Assembly: GCA_947652115.1 (NCBI GenBank) | Contig: OX393562.1 | Span: 12,586,294-12,650,293, forward strand | DNA: 64,000 bases | Reading direction: 5' to 3' | Source: Blastomussa wellsi | Taxonomy: Eukaryota; Cnidaria; Anthozoa; Scleractinia; Plerogyridae | In this document: piece after piece, positions 1 to 13,242 of the stretch | How the letters are laid out: every line of letters starts with the position of its first letter | Position numbering within the stretch: position 1 is the stretch's first letter | Position numbers and translations under genes: made by a program | Notes under the pieces: generated by a model | What the model was told of the DNA's origin: nothing | Database searches by the model: none | The model's input: the letters and a program-made list of their open reading frames with translations, nothing else

Positions 1-261
1 TTGGTAATGAAGTGAAAAACCCTGACCTATAATTTAGTCCCAAAGGGTTTTGGACAATTTACAACCTGGATGCTAATTAACGATTTAATAGGAGTTTTTC
101 TCTTGGTTTCTATTTAACGCATAAATAAAATACAAATCAAGTGGTTTTCAAGGAAAAAACGTGAAAATTATGCTATACACTAATATAACCATTTCTTCTC
201 TGGAGAAAACACAGAGGCCGTATGATATGTGTTGACTGTTTTTTTTTTATTTCTACAACAG
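1..261. other. Intron upstream of first visible cadherin exon
   Basis: This stretch is the 3' end of an intron of the cadherin gene. It ends in a pyrimidine-rich tract and an AG acceptor at 260-261. No other coding or repeat signal was seen. Confidence 0.7.
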
Positions 262-3200
262 ATACCAAATAGTGGATGGAAATGGAGACCGGCGTTTCCG
301 TGTTGAGCCTACGTCCGGAAAAATATACATTCACGCACCATTGGATAGAGAAACAACACAGACCCACAACCTGAAAATAGAGGCTTCTGATAGGCCACTT
401 GAAGCAGCCAATCAGAAGTCATCTGTTATCTTTGTGAATGTGACACTGACGGATGTCAATGATAACAAACCGGTTTTTGAGAAAGGTTCTTATTACGTTG
501 CTGTCAAGGAGACTGCGGGCGTGGGTGCTGACGTCATCACGGTGCAAGGGACTGATGCTGACTCAGGTTTGTAAAGACGTTGTTGAAATTGTTGTTCAAA
601 AATCGACAATTTTATAATTAAAATCTCCATCGTCAATTGGATGGCTATGATCACCAGAAACGACCTCTTAGACCGTAAACCAAAAGGCGAAACGAACTGT
701 CGCAATATTTTGCCTACGAAACGTTATGTTCTATCAGTTATCAGGAGTTTTGTATAAAAACGAAACAAATTATGTAAAGGAGCTAGGTCACGGTCTGTGC
801 CTTTTGAAAAATTAGCCTAAATTTTTCAAATTCGTAATTTGCAATCCGACTCAATCTTCTCCATCCTCAACCAACCTTTTTCCTTTTTGGCTCATAGTAT
901 AACCTATGGTGTTTTTCTTCCTTTGTAACATATTAGTTTTAACTGAGTTTCCTACGTTTTAAGGGTGATTTGGTTCGTTAACTGAAAATATCGTGACATA
1001 GCTCCTTTAACGTGAAGCAAATTATTAAGTGTGTGTACTGGGATTTAATTTTACCTTTGGTTCAATCTGATGTTTTCCTTTGTTTTATATTCATTGATAT
1101 TATCATATATTAGTATATACCACAACATGTGTTATAATAATATATGGACTTGGCCAAGCCTAAAATCGGGCGCTCCATATTGTTTGCTGGTTCTTAATAA
1201 TTTGAGAAATTGATCTAAAGGAAAATACAAGCGTACAGAAAGATTTCGTTGCCGAGGTCTGGTATGTATTTTTATTTGGTATTTAACAACAGTGGCCTAA
1301 TGGTTAGTGCGCTGGACTCTGGATCGGACGGTCCGGGTTCGAGTCCTGGCCGGGCCACTGCGTTGTGTTCTTGGGCAAGACACTTTACTCTCACAGTGCC
1401 TCTCTTCACCCAGGTGTATAAATGGGTACCGGCGAATTTACTGCTGGGGGGTAACCCTGCGATGGACTAGCATCCCATCCAGGGGGGAGTAGAAATACTC
1501 TCTGTCGCTTCATGCTACAGAAACCGGGATAAGCTCCGGCCTGATGGGTCACTAGGCCCGACTGCAGACTTACCTCTCATCGAAAAATAGGTGTAATCAT
1601 TTATTTTCATAGGCAAACACGCTCAATTTATCCGCATATCCAACAAACTACCAAGTTGGTGGTATTTTGGCTTTGCTCTGGTGAACTTTTCTGTTGAATT
1701 TTGCCTTAAATTGTATGCAACTGAATTAGTAAAAAGCTAGGCTTTCAAAAATAATACAAAAATACCCTTGCTTAACGCCGGGCCCCGAATAAATGCCTGG
1801 TTTAAATAAACGCTGGATCAATATGGAAATTCTTGAAAATACGAGACAAAGTAGTTCAAATCACAAAAGTAACTTGTAACAGTCCTTAGCTATTGGCACT
1901 ATGCTTTGTTACAGGAACAAATGGCCAGCTTCGGTACAAAATCAAGTCTGGAAATGATCATGATTTCTTTGAAATCATCGCCAACACTGGAACAATACGA
2001 GTTAAAAATAGCCTTGATCTGGAAACACAACAACACGTAGACGATCTATTGTACACCCTTACGGTCGAGGCTTGGGACAGAGGCCAAGTATCACTTAGCA
2101 AAGATGTACTGGTTACCATAGAAATAGAAAGTGTGAATGAATTTCCGCCAGAGCTTCAACACGCAGAAAGTATTTACATAAAAATCCCAGAGAACACTGC
2201 TATTGGCTGTAGAGTTGCAGACATCAATGCGACAGATAAAGACTTTGGACTAGAAGGAAAATTGACATATTCAATAATTACTGGCAACGAAGGCAGGAAG
2301 TTCGATATTAACCCCAGCACCGGTATTATAACTGTTAAAAACGAGTTGGACTATGAAACAGTTGTCAGGTATTCCCTTGTTGTACGAGTAAGCGACAACG
2401 CTACACCGGCCAAGCGGCTTTCCACTGTTGCCAAGGTGACAGTTCGGCTAACGAACGTGAATGACAGCGGAGGAGTGGATGTGTTGGTAGAGGATGTCAT
2501 TAGCAGAATAACACCCCCAGGGAACCCTGCTGATGTCGTTGGTGTACCAACTAGTAGCCCGATATCGGTAGTATTGCTGTATGAAAGCGGTAAGTTAAAC
2601 ACTCAAAACTAACGCCTACAGATCGAAAGACTGAAAGAGAAGGGAGAAAAGCAGATAAACCGTAAGACTATCAAAAATGATACAGACAAAAAAACAAGTC
2701 AGCTCATCAATTCGTTTGCTGATCAGTTTTTCTCTCTGCCGCCTTAGTGAGAGTTAGTCCTAAGAATTAACAATTATACTGGTAGATGACTGGAATTTCG
2801 ATTCCCCAGCGCAATTCACTTCTGGCGGAAACTTTTGTAATACAATTTCTTATTTTTGTAAAGACAAGATTAAACAAATACAGAGCACTGTATTGAAACC
2901 CTGCGGGGAAACAAAATGCGAGATATAGTTTGCTATATTAGTTTGCTAACTAAGCATTCTGTGATTGAACAGTTTTAAGGTGTGCTAACCAATATTTCTT
3001 GTAAACAGGGAAGAAAGAAGTGCTTTCCGCTGATGACAACAGACTGACATTTGACGACAAGTCTGAGTCACGTGGTCTTTTCACAGTTGTCCATGATGAC
3101 GGCAAGAGGATCATTAAAGCAAACCAAGCTGGAGCACTGGGTCGAGGTGTCCTCATTGTACGGGTTCACAATGTCTACAATGTACGCGTCACAATAAATG

Positions 3201-6200
3201 TGGTAGGATACGCCTCGCTTCACTTAACCGCTGTGCCTTATCCGGTCACTGATGGATCAAATGCCACTTTGACATCGTTGAAACGCATTGGAAGTCGTCA
3301 TGGAAACGTCCAGTTAGCTGCCCTCAAGCTGTGCCTCGTTTTGACGGATAATTCCACTTACGACGTCTCCACGATGACGTCAACATCGTTCAGTGTCGTA
3401 AGCAATGACGTAGGCGTTAAGATTTCAGTGGGTCCCAGTCCCAAGAACGTGTTGTTTGTGGATAGGAAGAGTTCAAGTGGGTACATGAGCTTTCGTGGAC
3501 ATTTCTCCGGTAAAGTGTCGGAGAATCTTGATCTTGAAGTCTCCTCAGAAGTAATAACAGTGAATGAAATTCTTGCTGTGGAAATAAACGGGCTTAGGAA
3601 TAAAACTCTTCTGGGCCTAGTCTTGTTAACCCAGGCTCAGGTTCACGTGGACTTTGCTATGAATGACAGCTCAGTGCTGAGATTGCAGAATTTCTCTGCC
3701 TTCCCCGGGCTTGTAACATTTAAAATCAGTCACGCAGAAGCGGCTTCGGTTGATCGCGTGACAGGCGTTGTCACACTGTTGTCAGACTATCATGAATTTG
3801 TGACCGTGACAGTCACTCCGCTCCAAGGTCTTGGAAAGCCAAAGTATGTACAGTTTTATTGCAATACACTCCCACCGGTGGGTGGGGTTGATATTGGACA
3901 AGAGTATGGCCCAGCAATACCAACCTTAATAGCTAACCAGAGAATTGCTATCCCTGTGAGAGTTAATCCTGGAAATTCAAATCTTCTTGCCTTTGATGTA
4001 AAGATTTCGTATGATGAAAGTCAAGTTCGGTTTGTGGAACTGAGAAGAAGCAAAGCTTATTCTCGCACTCAAGGACAGTTGCATTTAGCTGATGTGACAG
4101 ACCCCGATAATTCAAGCTCACATATTGCTGATCTGGTCTTCGATTCACGAATCGACGGTGTGCTTAGCATACACGCCTCGGTAAATGTGTTGATAGACCA
4201 TGGGTTGGGCTTTATAGGAACCTTTGCACCACCTTTGACGTCATGCAAGGCACTGCCGCTGGGCGATGTCAACGCAGACTGCGTGTTTGATATCCAGGAC
4301 GCTGCTTTCACAATGGCGTATAGTTTAGCACAGGAGAAGAAATTCGTCGGCGAATTCGAGCAAACGATTTCTAAAAGAACCACTGAGAAAATGGTAAGAA
4401 CGTTATCTTAACGATACATTTAATGGAACTTATTACATAGACACAAAATGTTTCCGATTTGCGCCTGACGCCATTGCCGCCCTGTTAGTGGACATCAATG
4501 ACAATCTTTTCCATTGACCCTTTTGTGAATTCCTTTAAAATGTGTAGGTCGAAATATAAATTCCCTATACCGTCTACCACACCAATCCTTAGATGTGTGT
4601 TCTGAGGATTTGGTAACGAGGAGCAATTCCTAAAGCTAAAGACGATGGTGGAAAAAAGAATATATGCCAGACTGACTGCACCTTTAACGGCTGATTAAAC
4701 CAGTGGAATGTCTATGTTACATTTATTGTTCTTTATCGTCTCGAATCGTCATTGAAATAGTACGATTTTCCATCCCTCACGTAGCTGGTTTTAGAGTGTC
4801 CTTAAGCAAACAAATTCATAAATTTACGTTCACTTGGTGGTATCATTATGGGATAGACACAGTTATCAAGTGATGCTTTTTTTTTTCTCACTTGTTTTCT
4901 TTTAAGAAACACGTTATGGACTTCAATCTCAATGGAGCTGTAGAACGAAACGATGCCTGCCTGTTAGCACGTGCAAATCTCGACATGGTGCGATTCATAC
5001 GATCCCTACACCTGGCCTTACCTGATCACCAGGACGAGTCTAAAAACTGTGAACTTGAAATAACTGCCACACTGAGCACAAGGGACGGAAGGATGGAGAC
5101 AAATACAAAAACACAAATGTTCTTCGAATTTGCGAGCGGGAAGAAGATCTTGAACTCGCAATTAAGAGACACCTCTTTTGATACCGGAGAACTTATAAAA
5201 ACCTATGATGATGTGAGTGAACTATTTGGAGGCATTGTGAAGGCAGAGATTATAGGTGAAAGTTTTTCAGTAGTGGCGAAAAAATCCAGGATAGAAATTT
5301 CACACATGGGTCTGTCGATGATTCAAGTTTCTAAGGATGCTCGGCGAGAGGAGTCAGTGGTGACACCACTGTTTATGTACACACGCGATCCAATGTTCCC
5401 CGCAGCAGTGCAAGTCAGATTATCGTCAGATGCTGATCTGGTGTTAAGGGGTGGACACTCGCCTCAGTTGACTGTCAATATTACAGAGTCATATGCAACA
5501 TGCCACGATCCACCGGTTAGTAAGAACGTCATGTTTGTCTTCAAAAACGATTTCACCGACGTCGAAGGCAACGAAGACTCTCTTGCAAGATTGATTATTA
5601 AGGACTTGACCGCTAGATTCCCACAGACGAAGATTGATAATGTGAGATTTGCGCGGGGCAGCATCCTGGTTTATTTTGACGTCACGACCCAGAGATCCCG
5701 GATGGAAAATACCCTCGTTGCACTGTGGGACATGCTTAAGACAGGATATACTCTGCGTGCTAACAACATAGAGTATCAGGCTCAAAAGGTCATGCGCGTA
5801 GACGGGGAAGAATATCACGGTAACGATAAACCATCGCAAGCTAGTGACGACCAGTCGATATTTCCAACAGGTGTGGTCATTGCAGTGTGCGTGGTCGTTC
5901 CTCTTGTTGTTATTGTTGCAGTTGCCTACTTCTGCTTCAAGAAACGTATCACGTCAAGAAAAAACAGGTTTTCATGGAAGAGCTCGAGTAAAATCAATAT
6001 CATCGATTCGCGCTCGACCTCGCGCATGAGTAGCGATGCCGGAGATACCGAGTTGATTCTCATTGGTGGATTCTCCAATGATCACTTCGAGTGCTCTGAC
6101 AGCGATACGTCCCCATCGCCGAGACCCTCATCGCGAAACTCACTCGCACAGATAGACAACTTCTCCAAACGGAAGTTAAGGAAAGTCGAATCTGCATCTT

Positions 6201-9200
6201 CGCAAGTGTCCATAGAGGCCTGGGCACAGAGTGGTTCTCCCGCACTTGTGAGACGTACCTCCACTCCGCAGCTACCAGTTTCATCGCCTAAGTTGGATAC
6301 CAGGCTCAAAGGAGTATCACCTGTTGGTAAACTGCTGGTCACCAAGCGGAAGAGTGACAGCCAGCTCTTGACGCAACAAAATTCCTCAACGGAAGGGTCA
6401 CCGCTGGATTTGAGCCCGCGAACACCAAAACGAGGGCAATCACCCCAGAAAAGCAGATTGCCGGCTCAAAATAGGTTGTCTAACACTAACAGTGATTCAT
6501 CAGACGAAGATATTGCCAGAAGTGGTACGCCATCTTCAGCCGACGCGCACACTCCAAGCAGGAAATCCCTGACACCGCAAATCAGCGGCTCCAAGTTGAT
6601 TGACCAAGGATCTGAGCATTTTGTATTTGAGAAAGCTGTGTTATATAAGAGGCTGATGCCCCATGAATCACGTAAGTTTCTTTAACACTCGGGTTTATAA
6701 ATTAATGGGAGGTATGCAGTCCTCTTCTCTCTTGCAAATCATGTTTTGAGAGGAAGGTCTTTTAAATGTTAAGTACCTATTGCTAAAGAGGCTAAAGTCT
6801 AAAAGTTTGAACAAGGAAAACATTTACGTACAGTGGAAAGAGAGAGTATGCCCCTGATGAATGGCGTGAGTTGCAGTGATATTAAACACACTGCAATCGT
6901 TTTCAGCAACAGTTTTTAAAGTAAGACACTCTCGATTTGTCATTTTAGACATTTACACATTGACGGCGGGTGCCCCCTCTCCTCCTCGAGTTATTGTCAG
7001 GATTGCATTCAAACCTTTAAGGAAAATAAAAGTTGTTTTTTTTTCCAACGAGGGCATGTTTTTGAAAAAAAGTAAAGTTTCTGGGAGTCCAGTGGTTGTA
7101 ACTATGCCACGTCTTTTAAACAACGTTCTAATTGATTTCGTTTTTAAGATTGGTTAGAATCCATCACTCGGACTCGAATCCATCACAAATATGTGAGAAA
7201 AAATGTTGAACTTGGCCAAATGGCCACACTTCGGTAGGAGTTCTGATGGTTTGTCATTCAGCATTTTGCTGTTGACCTAGAACTTAACAGTACACAATAT
7301 GACTGAACCTTTGGTCACATTTGTCATCTACAGCTGTTTCAATTAACGTTGTCAGATTAACGCAGCTGTGGAAAAATGCACAGTGATTTTTATAATATAT
7401 TCTTAAGCCAAAGCTTGCCTATAGAGCAGAACGACTGAAAACGTTAGAAGCCTACGCAACTAGACCGAATAGTTAGGTCTGGTGATCACTTAAATTTGCA
7501 TATCCGCGTGAAAGAAATCTACAAAGTTGTAGTTTTGTATGTGAAGTGTGTTTTCGCTTTTATGAGACCTTTTATAGAAAATGGAAAATTCTTCTAAATA
7601 TTTCAGTGAGACTAAAAATACCTTGTTTCAACTTGTATAAGGCGAGAGAGGAAACGTCAGCCATCTTGTTATACCTCATTAGTATTCAGCTCATGCAGCA
7701 CCCTCTACTTTTACCCATACTGCCCTTCGGTCTAGTCTTGTAGCTTGAAGCTTTGATCCGACAACGTTAATTGAAATAGCTGTATGCATCTTCTTACACA
7801 CAGCTCAAACACGATCACGTGATTCCAGTCGTTCCAGTTCAGGTCAAAGTACACCGAGGAGGAATGTCACATCGCTTCCCCCAGGATTCATTGGCAAAAG
7901 CAATGACGGAAATGACGTCACAGTAGAGGGTACGACAATTTCTGTAGCTGTGTTTTTCAGCTGCTTGCATTTTGTCAGTCAACCTAGGCGCCTGCTCCTT
8001 GAAAATCGAGTGCCAACGGTGCAGCATGCGCGGTGTCGTTCCATTCTTTAATACATGCCGTGTCTGTAAAATAGTTTCATTTTATCTCCAACAGAGGAGT
8101 CGTACACAGTAAGGCTTGCCGTTAACGTTCTCAACACAGCAACTGGAGAAGACAGAAAGCCCTTCACAAAAATCGGCCTCGTGGAATTTTCTAGCGATGC
8201 CACTCTAAGTGTGATCCGAGCGAAGATCAAAAAAGAATTCTCAGCAATTCTACGTGGAAGAGTATTCCTGTTCCAGGACGCCAAGATGGCTGATGTTGAT
8301 CCTTCTAGTGAAGAAACAACCAAAAGCATGTATAACTTGTCTGTGATCATCAGATTTGCCAACAACCAAGGTAACAACTGAATTAAAATAGCAGGAGTTC
8401 AAGTGAGTGAAAAGATCGTCCTCGTTTGAAGCGCTGCTTGTTTTTAGGTAGTCAATCTCGCACCTCGAGTCTTCGTTCCTTACGGCGCGGGCATGGCGAA
8501 ACGAGCAACTCTCGAAAGTTCCGTTGATTGGCCGGAAGTAAAATGCCATGGAGTTCGTTAGGTCAAGCCTTTGAAAACTAGGCATGTGCAGTTGAACCGG
8601 AAGTCCGGACTTCAAATTGGATCTTTCCAGGGTCATCCCTTTCCTGACCGCTGGTCCAGAGGATCGAAGACACTGGGTACGAGGCTGGGCACGAGTGACC
8701 AATGGGCCAGTTCCGAGTTCTCGTTTGCCTCGGTGTCAAAACGAGTCTAAGTACAAAACCATTCAAAATGAAATGAAACCATTGAAAATGTTTTTTACCA
8801 TAAAACGCATTTCCATATGAATGGTTTCGCACTGAGACTCATTTTGAAACAGAGGTAAAAGGGAACTCGGAAATGGCCTATTCAACAGGTCCGATTTTAA
8901 CTCCCAGTATAGAATACGAATGGAAACAGAGACTAGGAAAATATAAGTGATAGTGAAAAAGGTGCATTTCAGTGTTTACCAATCCCATACTTCTTAGCAT
9001 GACGAAACTATTGCTTCACCCCTGCATGGGAGGCAAGCCCCATCACAGTTATTCTCCCCTCCCCCCTCCCACCCATATCCAGCCGCAAGGAACAAAGGAG
9101 CTGTGGGTGGAATAACTTTGTTTTATTTTTTCCCATCTGCAGAATCAACACAGTTGTTCTGTCCCTGTGGTGCTGCAGCTCATTTCCAGTGCTCCGCTTG

Positions 9201-9294
9201 CTATAAACGTGGCTACTGTGGCCGTGATTGTCAAACGAAGGACTGGCGCAACCATAAGATCACATGTGAATCCGAACAGATCTCCAGTGTTTAA
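262..9294 (+). CDS. Coherin-type transmembrane cadherin with MYND finger tail (5' partial)
   Basis: Six exons join with consistent phase and GT..AG sites: 262-566, 1915-2589, 3009-4393, 4907-6671, 8095-8370, 9143-9294; about 1518 residues, N-terminus outside the window. Exons 1-2 hold cadherin repeats (DVNDNKPVF, TDADSG, LDYET, NVNDS). Exon 3 holds beta-rich, BIG-like sequence, then a cohesin-like segment (about 3880-4200) and a dockerin-like calcium loop (GDVNADCVFDIQDA, about 4263-4304). Exon 4 has a possible SEA-like region (about 5490-5800), one membrane span (about 5869-5937) and a Ser/Pro-rich cytoplasmic tail. Exon 5 is an alpha/beta segment I do not recognise. Exon 6 is a MYND zinc finger (CSAC, YCGRDC, WRNHKITC) ending at TAA. 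Cadherins carrying a cohesin domain define the coherin family shared by choanoflagellates and early animals; that assignment is inference from domain order. Likely a plasma-membrane adhesion or signalling receptor. Confidence 0.72.
775..1009. mobile_element. Short MITE with TA ends, copy A
   Basis: The ends are inverted: TAAAGGAGCTAGGTCACG at the left and its near-complement at the right. TA at both ends fits a Tc1/mariner-type insertion. It lies in the first visible intron of the cadherin gene. Internal sequence matches a second copy at 13856-14588. Confidence 0.6.
1291..1583 (+). mobile_element. tRNA-derived SINE
   Basis: The head (about 1292-1360) is tRNA-like, with an A box (TGGCCTAATGGTTAGTGCG) and a B box (GGTTCGAGTCC). 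It is followed by a body with the motif TTGGGCAAGACACTTTACTC, similar to central domains of widespread animal SINEs. It lies in the cadherin intron 567-1914. An intact tRNA gene is unlikely because the cloverleaf runs directly into the SINE body. Confidence 0.75.
7329..7784. mobile_element. MITE in cadherin intron
   Basis: Inverted ends of about 29 bp (7329-7357 and 7756-7784) share the core TTTCAATTAACGTTGTC with one or two differences. TA at both outer ends fits a Tc1/mariner-type non-autonomous element. It lies in the intron 6672-8094. A short ORF inside (7546-7743) has no recognisable feature. Confidence 0.6.
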
Positions 9295-9701
9295 CGGACT
9301 TTTTGCTGTACAAACTTTTTGTTTTCGTGTGAACAGAAATATTTTCAAAGAAATGTTCTTTTTTTTAATTAATATATAAAACGACTTAGTTGCAAAAACA
9401 AACTTTTAGAAAATATAGGGTGTGATAAATGTTATTAGATGCCATTTGGGTTTTGTGGTCGTGTCTTCGAGACACTAATTATTTTCTTGTTTAAGCATTC
9501 ATGCAGGTTGATAGGAAGGTGTATAGACCGACCATAGGGTGTGACTGATATTTCACATCTTACCACACGTACGTCTGCCTTTCCCTGCCCCCTCCCCCCC
9601 TTCCCAGCCTCTTGACTATTACGCAACAAGCCATTCCGAGTGTCCACGCTAGAACATGTATTTCAGTGTCAACAGTAATTACAGGAAGTGTGAATTACGT
9701 C

Positions 9702-9707
9702 AATAAA
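9702..9707 (+). promoter_or_regulatory. Candidate polyadenylation signal of cadherin gene
   Basis: AATAAA lies about 400 bp past the cadherin stop codon and is the first canonical hexamer I see on this strand after the stop. Confidence 0.4.
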
Positions 9708-9985
9708 ATACTCTCAAGAGAACACTAACCTGATGAATGTATTGCACATTGTTTTTCAAATAATCGAAAATAACGCTCTTTTCGATTTCATTCTGTTATG
9801 GCGGAGAACCATGGGTAAGGAAAACCGATCAAGCCGAGAAAATTTGATTGTGACGTAATCGTGCAACCCGACGGGGAAATGTTGCATTCCAGCAAGAACA
9901 TAATGATAAAAATTTTCCATCCATGAAGAGGACGCATTGAAGCCTCGCGCCTCGGGTGAATTTGTCGGGTAAACCCGACAACAGG

Positions 9986-10313
9986 CATTCTCGTCCCCAT
10001 AGCCTTTTTCGTTTCTCTTAGCAGGCAGGGCCTTGGCACGAGAAACGAATAGCTCTGGAGACGAAGGATTTCCAGTCCGAGATTCTAGGACTTCCGGACT
10101 TCATGTATATAACATTGATGTTTCCACATGTTGTGTGTTGTAATAAGGCAGCCGACGAATAGTTTGACTTCCGTTTCAGATTTCTTTGTTCTCAACAGAC
10201 AATAAAAAAAATTAGAATTTTTTTTGAAAATCGTATGTCCCCAGAGCCCTTCGTTACACGCGCCAAGGTCCTGCCGGCTAAGAGAAACGAAAAGGGCTAT
10301 GGGGACGAGAATG
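9986..10313. mobile_element. Mutator-like MITE with 9-bp target duplication
   Basis: Long inverted arms of about 73-76 bp (9986-10061 and 10241-10313) begin CATTCTCGTCCCCATAGCC and end in its complement. The element is flanked by an exact 9-bp direct repeat, GACAACAGG, at 9977-9985 and 10314-10322. Long arms plus a 9-bp duplication are typical of Mutator-family elements. It lies in the intergenic region between the cadherin and STARD7-like genes. Confidence 0.65.
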
Positions 10314-10578
10314 GACAACAGGCCGACAACTCAATTTAGTCCGGATGAGCCAGGAGAAACCATGTCTCTAGATCTTCCCAACTAAGCACTTTGGAACCTC
10401 TATTTTCATTCACTCGCTATAAATGTTGGTTATTGTATTAAGAAACAATGACATGTGAGTGGTTGACTACTTTTCCCAGAAAAGCTTTTTTTGGTGAGAA
10501 TATTTAGAATGTGTTTCATACTCAGATGAATTGTAGCCACTAAAGCAAGCAAAATTGTATCTCTTTTTTCTTATTCAT

Positions 10579-10584
10579 TTTATT
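10579..10584 (-). promoter_or_regulatory. Candidate polyadenylation signal of STARD7-like gene
   Basis: AATAAA on the minus strand about 390 bp past the stop at 10971. Position is plausible for the 3' end of this gene; no other support. Confidence 0.35.
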
Positions 10585-10970
10585 AAACTATGAGACGGCA
10601 CTACCAAAAATATATTTTATTTTTCAGATTGGAAAATACAAATCAGAAACTCTTTGGTGTTTCTGTAAAGATTTCCCCAAAATTGTACTTGATCCCTGAC
10701 TGTACATACATGGACATGCAGTTTCCACGTAGTTCACTCAGTTTGTCTACTGCGAGTTATTGACTGGTCATTTAGTCTACACGACTGAACTGATGTCTTC
10801 TGGTGTAATCACAACTTGAATCAGGTTGCAAACTCCAAGCTAAGTGTCTTCATTCATGTCTTCCATGCAAAAATAAGTGTTTCTGGTCTTGTTTGTTTGA
10901 CCTTGTCCCAAGACTGATGTATCTATGTATGCCGTATTCGCAACACTGTGTAAGGGAACAACATGGTCTC

Positions 10971-11262
10971 TCAACCAACTTCTAGAGCCCTTTGTTGGCG
11001 CTGCTTTAAACCGACTGCTGCCGCATGTAGTGTCTCGATGAAGCATGGAAGATCTGAAAGGAAAGATGTTTTACAGATTTAAAAAAATATCGTGATTTTT
11101 CTAAAAATTGCTATTTGCTTGCTGCTTTCTCTGCCAAAACACATGTAACAAGAGTAATGCAAAGAGCCTCTATCATGGCAACACTAGTCTGAGCACATAC
11201 TGTAACGTGGTGAACATAAATAAGAATGCCTGTACTGAAATGGACATTTATTGTCCTGGGGG

Positions 11263-11306
<44 letters not shown>

Positions 11307-13210
11307 GTATAGCAATATAATTTGGTTTTATCAACTGGGTTGATAATGTGAATTGGCCACCGTAAAGAGATTCGAAAGCTGACATTTCGAGCGTTAGCCC
11401 TTCGTCGGAGCGAAATGTCAGCATTCGAATCTCTTTACGGTGGGCAATTCACATTATCAACCCAGTCGATAAAACCAAGTTATATATTTATTGTCCTGAA
11501 CAAGTATGTACCACGTGAAAGCACAAATAGAAGAAACCTTTGGTGGGAAAGAGTTGGCTGACCACACAAAGATTGCTAGAAAGTAAGAACTCTTGCAGCA
11601 AAATGGATCAACAGATTCTGACGAGACTCACTTGAGCTTGTTAATACATTCATGCAGTACGATGGGAAGTTGGTCTTTGGATCATCAAAATAAGAGAGGA
11701 CAAAGTCAAACCCATCCTAAGTAAACAAAAACAGACAAAGCATCAGCCAAACTACTTCCTGGTACATGTTAATCTCGTATCCAGATCTTCTCAACCCTCG
11801 GGGGGAGAGAACATCTGGTAAAAGCCGATTTTCGCTCGCGTCTAAAGTGTCAGAAATCTGGCAATTTAAGTGGATGGAAAGTGAACTTACTCCTTACACC
11901 TAGGTCATGAACTACTTTCCTATACAGAAAACACCAGAACCACGGTACTGAGATGGAGTTGGGCAAGAAAAGAAGTCGACACTCATGTTTTGCTTATAAA
12001 TTCAAGTCGTCAACTCAGCTGTTAACGGCGGTGATGAAAAAGAGCGCGCGCAGTGTTTGACGCACATAAGGCTTGCCGTACGCGTCAGCTTTGCGCAGTT
12101 TTCTGGACATTTCTAAACATCTCTTTCAAATACATGTTTATTGACAAACTTTGGTACTTACAAGCTTGAAAGTCAAACTATTTCTGTGGCTAATTAATTC
12201 ACTTTAGAAACGTTTAAAAAAGAAGGAAGTGTTTTAATAGAATTCAAAGCTTTAAAAGCCGCTATATGCTGACAGCATTATATTTAATTTTTGTGCTTGC
12301 ACATTACTACTCTAAGTCAGAAGCTTATTGTTCACCTCTTCAAATGCTTTGTGCGGTAAAATAACCATGCTCGAATTGTAACTTGGCACTCGCACATGTT
12401 CATCATTCTCGGGGCAAAGTGGGTGCTTGGTTGCCCTAAGTAAGTCAAATGAAAGAGATTCAGGACTAACTGGACAAAGAAATACATAAACAGAAATGCT
12501 CAATGAAAGTTAAAAACATGAAATGGAATGGTGACTGGAACGCATAAGGGAAATAATGAAGTGTACTCGAGACAAATTTTCAGAAAAAAGCATTTTCTGA
12601 GCCCCCAGCGGGAGTCAAACCGATTAGCTTCAAGATACTGGTTGGGTGCTCTAACTATTGAGCTATGGAAGACGTGCGGAGAGAGGTCATAAACTTCATT
12701 TAAAAAAAATGAAATCCAGATTCATGCTAATCCTACATTAGTTATGCATTAATTATGCTCCCACCCTCCCCAGTGCGAATATTTTTGGTGAACAAGAAAA
12801 CAACAGTACTGTTCAAGGGTGATTCTACTCACCTTGATATCAGAACCATTGTCATTGATTGATGGTCGATCTGGAAAAATACATACATGTACAGTGTAAG
12901 TCATCGGTCACCCAGGCATTAAGGAATATGCACTGTATTTAAGCAAGTGTACACGTTCTGCGAGTCAAAGTACCATATTCAACTTACCTTTCCTCTCCTC
13001 ACAAACACATAGTCTCTATTTCTCAGCGGGTACTATTTGAGGAAGAAAAGAAAAAGAAAAGTTGGATGGTACACATAAAAAAGGACAATGCTAAGGACTA
13101 TAAATTATTTTCAAAAGCACTTGAATCTCTGATTGCAATTGCTAGTCCTCAGACGTTTCTTTTGATATTTATGAACTGTACAACTTTATCAAGTTAAAAA
13201 CACGTCAGTA

Positions 13211-13242
<32 letters not shown>

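Noticed and set aside
1291..1363. Functional tRNA gene
   Set aside because: A and B boxes are good but the sequence continues into a SINE body and has no terminator run at the tRNA end.
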